From Adiantum capillus-veneris (taxonomy: Eukaryota; Streptophyta; Polypodiopsida; Polypodiales; Pteridaceae): a stretch of DNA of 64,000 bases. A program made the translations under genes and the position numbers. Below the pieces are notes generated by a model. The model was given only the letters and a program-made list of their open reading frames with translations, did no database searches and was not told the origin of the DNA. Where the stretch lies: contig CM043970.1 in the NCBI GenBank assembly GCA_014529385.2, positions 41,347,279-41,411,278 on the forward strand, given 5' to 3'. Below, piece by piece: positions 1 through 10,662 of the stretch (the stretch's first letter is position 1; the number at the start of each line of letters is the position of its first letter).

Positions 1-2
1 AG

Positions 3-739
3 GATGACAAGTAGAAGAGACAATTCCCTGATCAGTTTACCGAAGTCAATGCAGGGGAAAGAACAGTTCAGCTAACTGGAAGGATGGAGGAACCAGCTGA
101 TACTGGTATAGTAGAGGAACCAACAGGTTCTAAAGAGTACCTGCTGGATCAGAATAGTGATTCAGAAATGAATGGACCATCCTAGGACTACACTAAAGAA
201 TTGACCAAACGAAAAGGAGGCGGACCAAACTGGTTGCTCCCAGATGAACACGAAGTAGAAGAGTGGAACCTGGGATCAGAGGAAAATCCTAGAATGATCA
301 AGGTTAACAAGCACCTCAACCCGACAATGAAGGAAAAAGCAGGGAAAATGTTCCAGAACTATAAAGATGTGTTTTCCTGGGAACATACAGATTTGAAGGG
401 AGTAGATCCTGAAGTCTGTCAGCATCGAATACCACTAAAACCGGATGCTAGGCCAGTAAGATTACAAAGATATTGGATGAACCCCAACTATGCTAAGAAG
501 GTCAAGGAGGAAATTGATAATCTTCTCAAAGCTGGGTTCATTACGGAAGTGGCAAGCAGTGATTGGCTATTTCCCATAGTTGTCGTTCCCAAAAAGAATG
601 GGAAATTGAGATTTTGTGTGAACTATAGGAAACTAAATGCCCAGACCATTAAGGATCCATTTCTCTTACCTTTTACTGATATGTTGCTTGATGAGATTGC
701 AGGATATGAGATGTATAGCTTCATGGATGGTTATAGCGG
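3..739 (+). pseudogene. pol: Outer Ty3/gypsy pol, 5' piece (pre-RT and RT N-terminus)
   Basis: First half of a polyprotein frame that resumes at 9431. It starts with a pre-RT linker (NYKDVFSWEHTDLKG) and enters reverse transcriptase: the LLKAGFI, VVVPKKNGKLRFCVNYRKLN and FMDGYSG motifs are visible up to base 739, where the inner element interrupts it. Stops lie at 12-14 and 183-185. The frame seems to be open before the window, so gag and the 5' LTR are presumably to the left. Removing the inner element plus one 4-bp duplication (8,695 bp) shifts the frame by one, exactly matching the frame used from 9431. RT would copy element RNA into DNA in virus-like particles; this copy is dead. Confidence 0.9.
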
Positions 740-1884
740 TGTCAGGAGTTTTTTTGAGCAAGGGATTGCGCATATGTACATACACATGCATGGTGCATCG
801 AATAAAGGATTACCCAATTTCCATAGCCAGGTGGTTACGTGGGGCCCACATGTGTACAGGTAGGACAGGGTGTACATAGTGCAGCGATTTTCACTATTAT
901 CAGTACCAATGTGTTTTTTCTACAATAAGGAGGAGTTGGTAGCGCGTAAAAATTCTCTAGGAAGCTATCCGCGGACCGACGACATGAGGTAAGCAGGTGC
1001 GTCAGATGGCATCTAGTGGCGTCAGGAGGCCGAACGGGGTCAATACTTGCACGTGGATGAATACGGACACAACGTGGGTGTTTTCTTGTGAGAGTTATGC
1101 AGGAAGGTCATCATTAGGACCACTTTTTGGGGCCACTTCACGTGGTTTCGAGATGCATTATTGAAAAGAAATGAGTGCCAGGTGTGCGCATGGATGCAAC
1201 AGGGTGACAACTATGCACTGCGAGGTCACTTTTTGGCCTGTTCGGGGTCCGTTTGAGGTCATCTAAAAGGCCACGGGTGCCCAACTAATAAAGACAAGTG
1301 TGGGAACTGAAAAAACTGAGAGAAGACCAGAAAAAAACGTGGAGAAGAGAGGAGTAACAGCCGCAAGTGTGTTTTTGCTGTTTTGGAGCATTTTTTCGCC
1401 CTAAACTGCTCATCCGAGGTCGGATTTGAGCACTTTGACATTGTAAACTGGGGTTTTTGGGCATTCCAGACACAATGGCGCTGTCCATTTTGCCAAATTC
1501 CTCACAGATTTTCTGCTTTTTTTCTGTGTAATCTTCTCCGGTGAGTGAAGCCTCTCCTTAACTTTGTGGTTGTATCTGGTGTATTTCCTCAATACTGTGT
1601 AACCTATTTGCCCCATTGGTGTTGGGCTGAGATTCATTGAGTCTAAACAATAGCAATTTGCCTCCTTTGAGCTGAATTGAGAGTGTGTGTGTGTGAGTGT
1701 GTATGTGTGAGTGTTGAGTGGGCAAGTGGGAAATCTCTCTCTTCTCACTCCGTCTGTGTGTTTCCTGTCTCGGCCAGGCTGGTTGTGTAAGCTGAGTGGT
1801 GCCCCATAATGTGTGTGTGTATCATTCCAAGGGTGTGTGTCGGGTCGTGATAGAGGCGCTGTGTGTGTTTTCATCCTGATCACA
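740..1884 (+). repeat. 5' LTR of element A
   Basis: 1,145 bp, starting TGTCAGGAG and ending GATCACA. Compared with the 3' LTR it has scattered substitutions and keeps about 27 bp near 967-995 that the 3' copy lacks. A GT-rich stretch lies near 1681-1720. A few percent divergence between the two LTRs by eye means the insertion is not recent. The same family forms the LTRs at 47240-48321 and 50896-52037 on the other strand. Confidence 0.93.
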
Positions 1885-1890
1885 TTCTTT

Positions 1891-1910
1891 TGGCGCCCCC
1901 ACGGAGGATC
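1891..1910 (+). promoter_or_regulatory. Primer-binding site of element A
   Basis: Six bases after the LTR end comes TGGCGCCCCCACGGAGGATC. The first seven bases match the start of the tRNA-Asp-type site used by many Tat/Athila elements (from memory); the remainder differs, so the tRNA is not assigned. The same 20 bases occur, reverse-complemented, at 50870-50889 next to the 5' LTR of the gag-only element. Confidence 0.75.
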
Positions 1911-2931
1911 TTCTTCGAGTATCTTCTGCTTCGAGCTTCAAGCTTCGAGATTCGGGATTACAGGTTACAGGTTACAGGGACATGTACAGGTACAAGTGAT
2001 TCACACAGGTAGAGGTAGCTGGAGTACAGTGATATACTAGCAGTGATGTCACTTGCAGTTGTTGTGGGTATGCATCACTTGGCGCCTATTTGAGCGCATT
2101 GTCTGCTGGATTGTACGTTACTTGTGGAAACTACCATTGTACACATTTGTGGAGCCATACTTGGTTGTACTTGGCAGTCCCAGCCATTTCTGAGACTTAG
2201 TCTGGAAGATAGTCATTTCTGAGACTTGACTATACGCGATTTGCATTAGCCTTCGTGTGAGGGTCGATAGCGTGAGGTTTTTATTGAGCTGGGGGATTCT
2301 CAAATGTGGAGATCCTTTCCGTGATACAGGTAGCTGGAGCACCCTTTTTGTGACCTCGCCATAGGCTATGTACTAGTGATTCCTATTTGATGCTCGGGTT
2401 CTATTGTTGACAGTTTATGCATATATATGTAGTCTATATTTTGGGTTCCTACTGCTCTACTTCTGGGGAAACTCTGTCAAAATTTTTCCAAGTTATGATG
2501 GCTGGTTTCTTGGTCTTTTGAGCCATTTATGCTGTTATGCTCCTGAAATTTTGGCAAAATCAGAGGTTAAGTCAGGTGTGCCTTCTTGGGAGCTTCATGG
2601 TTGGCTTTAATGGATGATCAAAATGGCCCTCAATTCACTCATTTTCATTTAACTCAGAGAATCCAGATAAATGTTCATGTGTCCAGAAAGATTTTTTTCC
2701 AGCAGCGCATAGTCTTTATGTTCGGGCCGAGAAGATTAAGAGAGATCCTGGAATGTCCTTTGCCTGTTGTAATTCCGATGATTAACTATGAAAACTCATT
2801 TGATGTGCATGTGTTTGTCCTTATCTAAAGTTGAGCTCCATTGAAGTTTGTGGGAATTGAGTCAGTCAGAAGTTTTGGTTTCTTGCACGTGTGTGCAAAG
2901 GGGTTCTCAAAGCATCATAATTTGGGTAGCC
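1911..2931 (+). other. Long untranslated leader of element A
   Basis: About 1 kb between primer-binding site and gag without a convincing gene; the short frames here are interrupted and not domain-like. It matches, with few differences by eye, the leader of the gag-only element on the minus strand at 49863-50869, including the dense GTTACAGG/GTACAGG repeats near 1960-2000. A leader this conserved probably carries packaging or translation signals; that role is inference. Confidence 0.7.
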
Positions 2932-3966
2932 ATGGCTTTCTCTTATCCGGAGTTTCATGGAAGAAGTGATGAAGATGTGGAAGATTTTTTGGAAAAGATG
3001 GAGGTTGCATGCATTAGCAACCAGATTCATGACCCTGCGCAGATGTTACGTCTTCTCCAAATTTGTTTGAAGAGTGATGCACGAGTCTGGTCCAAAACAT
3101 TTGAAGAGGAGTTGCGTGCAGCGGATCCACTTGTAAGATTGAGTTGGGACAATCTAAGGCATGGGTTGGAAGTGGAGTTTGTGAAGATAGAAGATCCTGA
3201 CAAAGTGTGACAAGAAGTACAAGGTTTGGTGCAAAAGGAAGGTGAGCCAGTAGATGCGTACATACGTAAGTTCTCATTGGCATGGGAGCGGATGTGCAAG
3301 GCCTTAGCACCACAGGTACCCCCGCCTGACATGATGAAGAAGGACAGGTTCTTGGCTGGTCTTTGGGAGAATATACATTGGAGAGTGGAGCTAAAAAAGC
3401 CTAGGGCATATGAAGATGCATTGGAGGTAGCAAGGAAAAAAGAGTGGAAGTTGAGAAAAATGAGCCAGTTAGGGGTGGAGTCTTTGCCCATGAGGTCTGA
3501 ATTTCAGCCTATAGAGTCTTTACAAGGTCGCATGTCAGGGGTTCATCATGAACCAGTGGTTCCTGTTACTACTCAGGTTATGCCAGTAGTGGTCACTACA
3601 ACGGTGCAAGATAATGGGCTAAGGCAAGACATGAGGCAAGTGGTAGATTTGATGAAGAATCTCAGCCTAAACATGCTAGGTCAAGTGGGAAATAATCGAG
3701 GTTGAGGGAGGTTTGCAAATCAGCCAGGAGGTGAAGAAAGGCCTTGGAATGGTGTTGGACAAAGCAATGGTAGGTTTTGGAGGCAGACGTCCACATGTTA
3801 CAATTGTGGAGAGTTGGGTCACATCAGCCCGCAATGTGATAAGCCACCAAGGATGGGGGGAGACATGTATCCATTGCCAAGACAGGTGTTAACTAGGTCA
3901 AATGATTATGGCATCGAAATTAAGGGAGATGAAGGAACCAGTGGATGAACCCAAGAGGAAAAGGGA
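2932..3966 (+). pseudogene. gag: gag of element A with CCHC zinc knuckle
   Basis: Capsid/nucleocapsid polyprotein. The start is taken at 2932, where gccATGg context is conserved with the gag-only relative; the frame is open upstream to 2848. The capsid part starts MAFSYPEFHGRSDEDVEDF and continues through a retrotransposon-gag-like region (EPVDAYIRKFSLAWERM). The knuckle CYNCGELGHISPQC is at 3796-3837. In-frame TGA stops at 3208, 3703 and 3946 break it. It is close to the gag at 48372-49862, but that protein lacks the knuckle. Confidence 0.88.
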
Positions 3967-3975
3967 AAGACAAAA

Positions 3976-5145
3976 GTGCTAAGTGTAGTCACCTTGGAGA
4001 AGGCATCAAAGATAGAGGATACATTAGTGATGCCTATTGGGAAGAGGACCACAGAGGATAAGGAAGGAAGAAGTGCCCTAGGTCCTAGTAAGAAGAAAGT
4101 AAAGAGCCATGAAGGCGAGGATGTCAAGCCCAAGAGTAAAAGGAGAGCTCGTCGAAAGTTTCATGTTTCAGATTTTCCACTAGGGGATGGGCAATTAAGC
4201 TATGACTTGAAGGAGGATTTGACGAGCAGGAAGGCAGATGTTACTTTTGGGCAGCTTATAGAGATGGTGCCTAAGCTAAAGCGACAATGGAAGAGGATGG
4301 TTACCCCAATGGAGAAAGAGCCAGAGAGAGGTTCAGTAAAGGTGTTGGCAATGGATGAGCTACCAGACATTTTTCCAATAGTAGATGTGTGGCATAAAAG
4401 TAAAAATTTGGGACAAGGTTATGTGGATGGCGGAGCCCAAATATGCGTCATAACACACTCATGCGTTGAGAAGATGGGTCTCATAGTGGCTGGGGTGTCA
4501 GGTTTTCGGATCAGATTGGTAAACCATCAAAAAGTAAAATGCTTGGGTGTTGTAAAGAGCTTAGAAGTGGAGGCATATGATGCAAAGGTAGTGGTTGATT
4601 TTCATGTGATGCTAGCAGGGTTGGGAGCATATCCTATTATACTGGGCAGACCATGGTTACGTGCAGTGGGAGCTGTTCAAGATTGGCGACATGGTACGAT
4701 TAGCCTCTATGGAAAGATAGTTACCAAGAAGCTTTATAATATGGACACAAGGAAACGATTAGAGGAGCTTTATGAAGATGAGGATGAGTCTAGTGATGAA
4801 GACTCTTCCACGGTGATAGATGAGGATAGTGATAGCACTACCAGTAGTGATGAGGATGCTGATGTTGCATTTCTTTTGATGGACAAAGAAATCCAGGAGT
4901 TTGGTTTAGTTGCATTTGCGAATGAGGTTGAAGATGAAAGTGAAGGGCCTTACGAAGTGATTGAAGGGCTGATGCAAACCAAGGTTGAGTTGTCAAAGAA
5001 GCAGGAATTGATGACACAAATGATCAGTGGTGACCTCTCAGCTATGGAGAAGGATAATATTTGCACATGCTGGCTAGTTTTCCTGATTTGTTCATTACTT
5101 CATATGAAGAGATCAGAGGGTTCAAGGGCGAAGAGATGCATATAG
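3976..5145 (+). pseudogene. pro: Retropepsin-type protease region of element A
   Basis: Continuation of the gag frame after the stop at 3946. A basic stretch (RRARRKFHVSDFPLG) is followed by an aspartic protease core with active-site triad D-G-G-A (Asp codon at 4426) and the family's second hallmark IILGRPWL near 4630. The usual triad is DSG or DTG; DGG variants occur in plant gypsy elements. An acidic linker rich in E, D and S follows (about 4770-4860). The frame ends at 5145 after overlapping the RT frame, which is one base back, by about 85 bases. This could be an indel or a once-functional frameshift. Confidence 0.82.
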
Positions 5146-5990
5146 AGATGAAAGAAGGTGCTAAGACAGTGCGGAAAAGGCTAAGAAGGATGGGTCAAGA
5201 GCAAATGGAAGCCTTGCAAGAAGAGGTGGACAAGTTGTTGAAGGCAGGGTTCATAGTCCCTGTGGAGACCACGGAATGGGTGAGTCCAGTTGTAGTCAGT
5301 CCAAAGAAGGACGGGAAGTGGATAATTTGTGTAGATTTTAAACCCTTAAACACAGCCACTAAGAAGAACCCATATCCTCTTCCATTTATCGATCAGATCT
5401 TGGATTCAGTGGCAGGTTATGAGAGGTACAGTGTGTGTGATGGTTTTTCAGGCTATTTTCAATTGAAGATTGCTCTTAAAGACTGCACAAAGACCACTTT
5501 TATTACGCCATGGGGCTGCTATTGCTACACAGTATTGCCATTTGGGTTGTCAAATGGACCTTCCTTCTATCAAGAGAGAGCAAATTGGGTGTTGGAACCA
5601 TTCATTTGTAGTTGTGTTAAAGCTTTTATGGATGACTTCTGTGTTTATAGCAGTAGGGCTGAACACCATGAGAAGCTGCAGATGGTATTGGCTCGATATG
5701 ATGAATGTGGAGGACAACTAAATCCAAAGAAATGTCATCTAGCACAGCCAAGGGTGAAGTTATTGGGCCATATGGTGCTAGAAAATGGCATTGAGGCTGA
5801 TCCAGACAAGGTTAAGTCTATTATTCTTCTTCCATCACCTACGAGTACGAAGCAATTAGCAACTTTTATACACAAAGTGAAGTACATGGCACGGCTTATT
5901 CCATTGTCTTCACAGCTTCTTTATCCATTACAACAAGTGTCAAAGCATGATCCATTGCAATGGGATGACAAGTGTGAAGAAGTGTTTTAA
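5061..5990 (+). pseudogene. pol: Reverse transcriptase of element A
   Basis: RT domain, beginning in the linker FPDLFITSYEEIRGF, then LLKAGFI, VVVSPKKDGKWIICVDFKPLN, the YSVCDGFSGYFQLKI motif (first catalytic Asp), LPFGLSNGPSFYQ, and catalytic FMDD at 5625-5636. The thumb region continues to DKCEEVF, where a TAA at 5988 ends the frame; the same frame resumes at once. The upstream in-frame stop is at 5055, and no ATG is needed because pol is normally made as a fusion. Expected role: copying element RNA into cDNA in cytoplasmic particles. Confidence 0.92.
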
Positions 5991-6806
5991 GAGGTGAAAG
6001 AGGTGTTAGGGGGGTTTTCATCCATGCAGGCTCCTGATTGGGAGAAAGTGTTTTATGTAAATCCATCAGTAGGGGATGATGCCATTGGAGCCATGCTATT
6101 GCAAAAGGGGAAGGGCAGCCATTATATGAGGCCAGTGTATTGTGCAAGCCGAGTGAAGTTGGTAGCGGAGAGAAAGTTCTCGGAAGTAGAGCTAGTGATG
6201 GCCAGTGTAATATTTGCTTGTCGACAATTTTGTCATTACTTGCTACCACGGCCTTTTGTTTTCTTGACGAGTTATGCCTTTTTTCCACAGTTAATTAATG
6301 GTACTAACATGTCAAATGTGGTGAAGAAATGGGTAATTGAGCTACAAGAGTTTAAGTTCTCTTTTCTAGTGGAAGATAGTACAAGGGCTACCCTAGCTGA
6401 TTTGTTGACCTACAAGGAGAATCCCCTTATTGTTAAGGAAGAGGTGGTGAGAAAGGTAGTTGAAGAAGTACCACAGATCAGCAATGCACATGTGTTGTTC
6501 TTTGATGGTTCATACAGAAAGAGCCATGATGCAGCTTTAGGGGGTATAGCACTTTATGATCCAGAGGGGAAGCTAGTATGCAAGAGAGGGTTCAAATTGG
6601 ATGCTCATAGTAACAATGAGGCTGAATATGCTACTCTGGAAGCCGGATTACACATTTGTTTGAACCATGGGGTTCGAAGGTTGAGCATAAAAGGTGATGC
6701 CTTGTTAGTGGTGAAGCAAGTGCTGGGTGTGTGGAAGAGCAAGAACACCTCATTGAAGGAAATGTGCTTTAGAATTAAAGGCCTGTTAAAAAAGTTCGAA
6801 GCGTGA
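5991..6806 (+). pseudogene. pol: Degenerate gypsy RNase H followed by a second, plant-type RNase H
   Basis: Same frame as RT. The first RNase H (about 6030-6400) is recognisable by VFYVNPSVGDDAIGAMLLQ and FSEVELVMAS, but the usual catalytic Asp of DAS is Asn, and the later Asp-His position reads TSY, so it looks catalytically dead. A second RNase H follows (6492-6806) with FFDGSYR (Asp codon 6504), SNNEAEYATLEAGL and IKGDALLVVKQ, the Asp-Glu-Asp set of the plant/archaeal type. Dual RNase H with a decayed first copy is known from Tat-lineage elements. TGA at 6804 ends the frame; integrase resumes after it. Confidence 0.87.
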
Positions 6807-8282
6807 ATCATTAGACACATTGAACGTGCTCTAAATGGAGAGGCACATGAAGCAGCTCAAGGCATGATTGGGGAGATATTTGTGTTGAGGACCACTTTAC
6901 CTCTTTATCATGGCCGGGAAAGTTTGGCTCAAGAAGAGGAGTTTTTGCTAACAGGAATCATTCCAAAGGAGATTCAGAAGTCTATAAAGTATGGCTTTGT
7001 GCGTAGAGAATACAGGTACAAATTGATTGGTGATGTCTTATACATGAAAGGGGCTGATCTCGTGTTGAGACGTGTACCTTGGCGGGAGGAGCTTTACAGG
7101 GTGTTGGAAGAGAATCATGAAGGCGCATGTGGTGGCCATTTTTCTCTAAAGATCACATTGCATAAGATTTTGCAAGAGGGGTATGTATGGCCTAGTTTGC
7201 ACAAGGATGTTCACCATTGGTGTAGGTGTTGCAATAGGTGTCAAGCATTTGGGAAGAGAGTGTTGAAGCCAGAGCTACGAAAAACCATTATGGCGTTTGA
7301 TGTGTTTGAAAAGTGGGGGATTGATGCAATAGGCCCGTTACCTATCACAAGCAGGGGAAAATGCTATATCTTGACGGCAGTGGACTATCTCTCTAGATGG
7401 GAAGAGGCTATAGCAGTAAAACAGATCACTGCAAAGGATGTGGCAAAATTTGTGTATGATGAAATATGTTGCAAGTTTGGGGTGCCACTGGAGCTACTTT
7501 CAGATAAGGGGCCTGGCTTTAGAGCTAAACTGCTAGATTTTTTATGTGCAAAGATGAAGATTAGGCACCAGCATACCACTCCTTATTACCCACAGTGTAA
7601 TGGCTTAAATGAAAGATTCAATGGTGAGTTGGTACAGATTCTTTCGAAAGTGACAGAGCACCAAGGAAAGAATTGGGATTTGGAATTGCCTAGTGCATTA
7701 TGGGCTTACCGTACTTCGGTGAAGACAGGTACATGGTTTACTCCATTTCATTTGGTGTATGGAAAAGAAGCACTATTGCCTGTGGAAGTAGAGTTGCCTG
7801 CGGTCAAGATGTTAGAGAAGTTGCTTGGGCCACCTAGTGATGCATTCAAAGAGAGGCTCTTGCAGTTACAAGAGGTCCAGTTGGATAGGATGAGCGCATT
7901 GGAGCATTATGGGCAGATGCAGGATAAGGCTTTGGCAAAGATAAATGAAAAGGTCAAAAGTAAGGGTATCAAGAAACATGACTTAGTTTTGCGCTACAAC
8001 AGTAAGCTGGACAACACCTTCCAAAAGAAGTTTCAAATTAAGTGGGAAGGCCCTTTCAAGGTAGTGGAGTGTTTTCCAAATGGCACATATCAGCTGGCTA
8101 ACCCGGATGGTGTTCTACATAAGTCAAGGATAAATGGATTGCGTATTAAATTGTATCATGCTATATTGATGATGGTGGAGCAAGATGAGCTGTCTGTGGA
8201 TCAAGCAGTGTTGGTGAGGGATGAGGAGACCTGTGATGCGGCGAGTCTCATATCTCTCTTTGCTGCTGCTGATCATGAATAA
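6807..8282 (+). pseudogene. pol: Integrase of element A
   Basis: Integrase in the RT frame, open from 6807 and uninterrupted to TAA at 8280-8282. The N-terminal HHCC zinc finger is HEGACGGHF ... CRCCNRC. The core has the DDE triad: WGIDAIGP, LLSDKGPGF (usually DNG; here DKG) and NGLNERFNG, followed by WAYRTSVKTGTWFTPFHLVYG. The C-terminal GPF/Y-type module reads WEGPFKVVECFPNGTYQL. No chromodomain is visible. It would insert cDNA into the chromosome. This is the best-kept part of the element and ends just before the purine tract and 3' LTR. Confidence 0.92.
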
Positions 8283-8310
8283 TCTAGGAGGCTAGGGGAT
8301 GGGCAAATTA

Positions 8311-9430
8311 TGTCAGGATTTTTTTTGAGCAAGGGATTGTGCATATGTATATACACATGCATGGTGCATCGAATAAAGGATTACCCAATTTCCATAGCCA
8401 GGTGGTTACGTGGGGCCCACATGTGTACAGGTAGGACAGGGTGTACATAGTGCAGCGATTTTCACTATTATCAGTACCAGTGTTTTTTTTCTACAATAAG
8501 GAGGATTTGGTAGCACGTAAAAATTCTTGAGGAAGCTTGGTGCGTCAGATGGCATCTAGTGGCGTCCGGAGGCCGAACGGGGTCAATACTTGCACGTGGA
8601 TGAATACGGACACAACGTGGGTGTTTTCTTGTGAGAGTTATGTAGGAAGGTCATCATTAGGACCACTTTTTGGGGCCACTTCACGTGGTTTCGAGACGCA
8701 TTATTGAAAAGAAATGAGTGCCAGGTGTGCGCATGGATGCAATAGGGTGACAACTATGCACTACGAGGTCAGGTTTTGGCCTGTTCGGGGTTCGTTTGAG
8801 GTCATCTAAAAGGCCACGGGTGCCCAACTAATAAAGCTAAGTGTGGGAACTGAAAAAACTGAGAGAAGACCAGAAAAAAACATGGAGAAGAGAGGAGGAA
8901 CAGCCGCAAGTGTGGTTTTGCTGTTTTTGGAGCATTTTTTGGCTCTAAACTGCTCATCCGAGGTCGGATTTGAGCACTTTGACATTGAAGACTGGGGTTT
9001 TTGGGCGTTCCGGACGCAATGGCGTTGTCCATTTTGCCAAATTCCTCACACATTTTTTGCTTATTTTCTGTGTAATCTTCTCCGATGAGTGTAGCCTCTG
9101 CTTAACTTTGTGGTTGTATTTGGTGTATTTCCTCAATACTGTGTAACCTATTTGCCCCATTGGTGTTGGGCTGAGATTCATTGAGTCTAAACAACAGCAA
9201 TTTGCCTCCTTTGAGCTGAATTGAGAGTGTGTGTGTGAGTGTGTATGTGTGAGTGTTGAGTGGGCAAGTGGGAAATCTCTCTCTTCTCACTCCGTCTGTG
9301 TGTTTCCTGTCTCGGCCAGAGGCTGGTTGTGTAAGCCGAGTGGTGCCCCATAATGTTTGTGTGTGTATCATTCCAAGAGTGTGTGTCAGGTCATTATAGA
9401 GGCGCTGTGTGTGTTTTCATCCCGATCACA
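8311..9430 (+). repeat. 3' LTR of element A
   Basis: 1,120 bp, TGTCAGGAT to GATCACA. It is colinear with 740-1884 except for small indels and the missing segment near 8538. It is preceded by GCTAGGGGATGGGCAAATTA, the purine-rich primer region also seen next to the 3' LTR of the gag-only element. The flank GCGG repeats the bases just before 740. Confidence 0.93.
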
Positions 9431-10662
9431 GCGGCTACAACCAGTTACAGATCGCTCCTGAAGATAGAGCCAAGACCACTTTCATCACTAAGTGGGGAGC
9501 TTTCATGTATCTGGTGATGCCTTTTGGCCTGTGCAATGCACCAACTACTTTTCAGCGGTGTATGATGGAGATGTTTAATGAATTTCTTCATCGGTTCCTC
9601 GCTATTTTCATGGATGACTTCACTGTCTATTCAGATGAGGAACAACACCTTTTATTCCTAGAGATGGTTTTTAAACGCTGTCAGGAGAAGAGAATTTGTT
9701 TGAATCCATTCAAATCTGTTTTTCTAGTATGGAAGGGACAACGTTTTTCCCGCAATGGAATAGAGATGGCCAATGACAAAATACAGTGTGTCCAGCAAGC
9801 TAAAGCACCCAGAACTGCTTCAGAGTTAAGTTCTTTCTTGGGTTATGTGCATTTCTATAGAAGATTGGTACACAAGTTTGCTTCTCAAGCAGTACCACTA
9901 TATGAGCTTACAAAGAAGACCAGTAAGTTCAACTGGACTGCTGAGTGTGAGGAGAGTTTCCAGAATTTGAAAAAAGCCATTACCAGTAAACTAGTCCTTA
10001 GGAAGCCAAATTGGGATATTATTTTTCACGTACACGTGGATGCTTCAGGATTGGCAATGGGGGCAATATTAGCTCAGCCAGATGGCAGAACAGACTATCC
10101 GGTTTATTTTTCTAGTCGCAAATTCAGTCAGGCTGAACAAGGCTATATGACTACTGAGAGAGAAGCTCTCGGAATGGTTTTTAGCACCACGAAGTTCAGG
10201 CATTACCTGTTGGGAAAGTTATTTCATTTTTATGTGGACCATCAAGCTCTTCTGTTTCTGATTAACAAAGTCATTATTCAAGGCAGGCTGATAAGATGGA
10301 TGATGTTCCTTATGGAATTTGAATTCAGAATTTTCCATAAGCCTGGCCGAAACCATTGTGGAGTTGATTTTCTTTCAAGAAGTACGAAAGGATATTCAAA
10401 ATCACCATTGAGAGATGAGCCAGTAGATGCTGATTTATTTTAGTTAGAGGCAGAAGAATCAGTGGATCCTGAATGGTATGATATTTATCAATTCCTTTCC
10501 CAAGGTGCCTTTCCAGAGGATTGGAGGAAAAATCAGAAGAAAGATTTGATCATAAAAAGCCTGAAATTTACTATCATAGGAGGATTATTTTATCGACTGG
10601 GTGTGGATGGTATACTTCGATGATGTGTCCCTATGGAAGGAAGAATGCAAGTGATTTCATAA
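9431..10662 (+). pseudogene. pol: Outer element pol: RT remainder and single RNase H
   Basis: Continues the frame cut at 739. It reads GYNQLQIAPEDRAKTTFIT, VMPFGLCNAPTTFQ and catalytic FMDD at 9607-9618, then thumb (FLGYVHFYRRLV). One gypsy-type RNase H follows with apparently intact residues: VDASGLAMGAIL, TTEREALGMV and VDHQALLFL, then LIRWMMFLMEF. No second RNase H is seen, unlike element A. Stops at 10441, 10621 and 10660 interrupt the stretch toward integrase, but the frame is unchanged (FYRLGVDGILR is the usual pre-integrase motif). A dead copy from a different gypsy lineage than element A. Confidence 0.9.

Larger units (their letters stand above)
740..9430 (+). mobile_element. Complete Ty3/gypsy retrotransposon with dual RNase H (element A)
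   Basis: An 8.7-kb LTR retrotransposon nested in the RT of the outer element. LTRs are at 740-1884 and 8311-9430, the primer-binding site at 1891-1910, and a purine-rich tract (CTAGGGGATGGG) precedes the 3' LTR. The target duplication is GCGG (736-739 and 9431-9434), or AGCGG if the last LTR base is shared. Order: leader, gag with CCHC knuckle, protease, RT, RNase H, second RNase H, integrase. This order with an extra plant-type RNase H is the layout known from the Tat/Ogre side of plant Ty3/gypsy. Gag and pol carry several stops and a frame change, so the copy is not autonomous today. A gag-only relative lies at 47240-52037. Confidence 0.93.

Noticed and set aside
1410-1883. 157-residue minus-strand frame in the LTR of element A (similar frames in the other LTRs)
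   Set aside because: It lies wholly in LTR sequence, differs between LTR copies by frameshifts and has GT-repeat-derived Thr/His runs.
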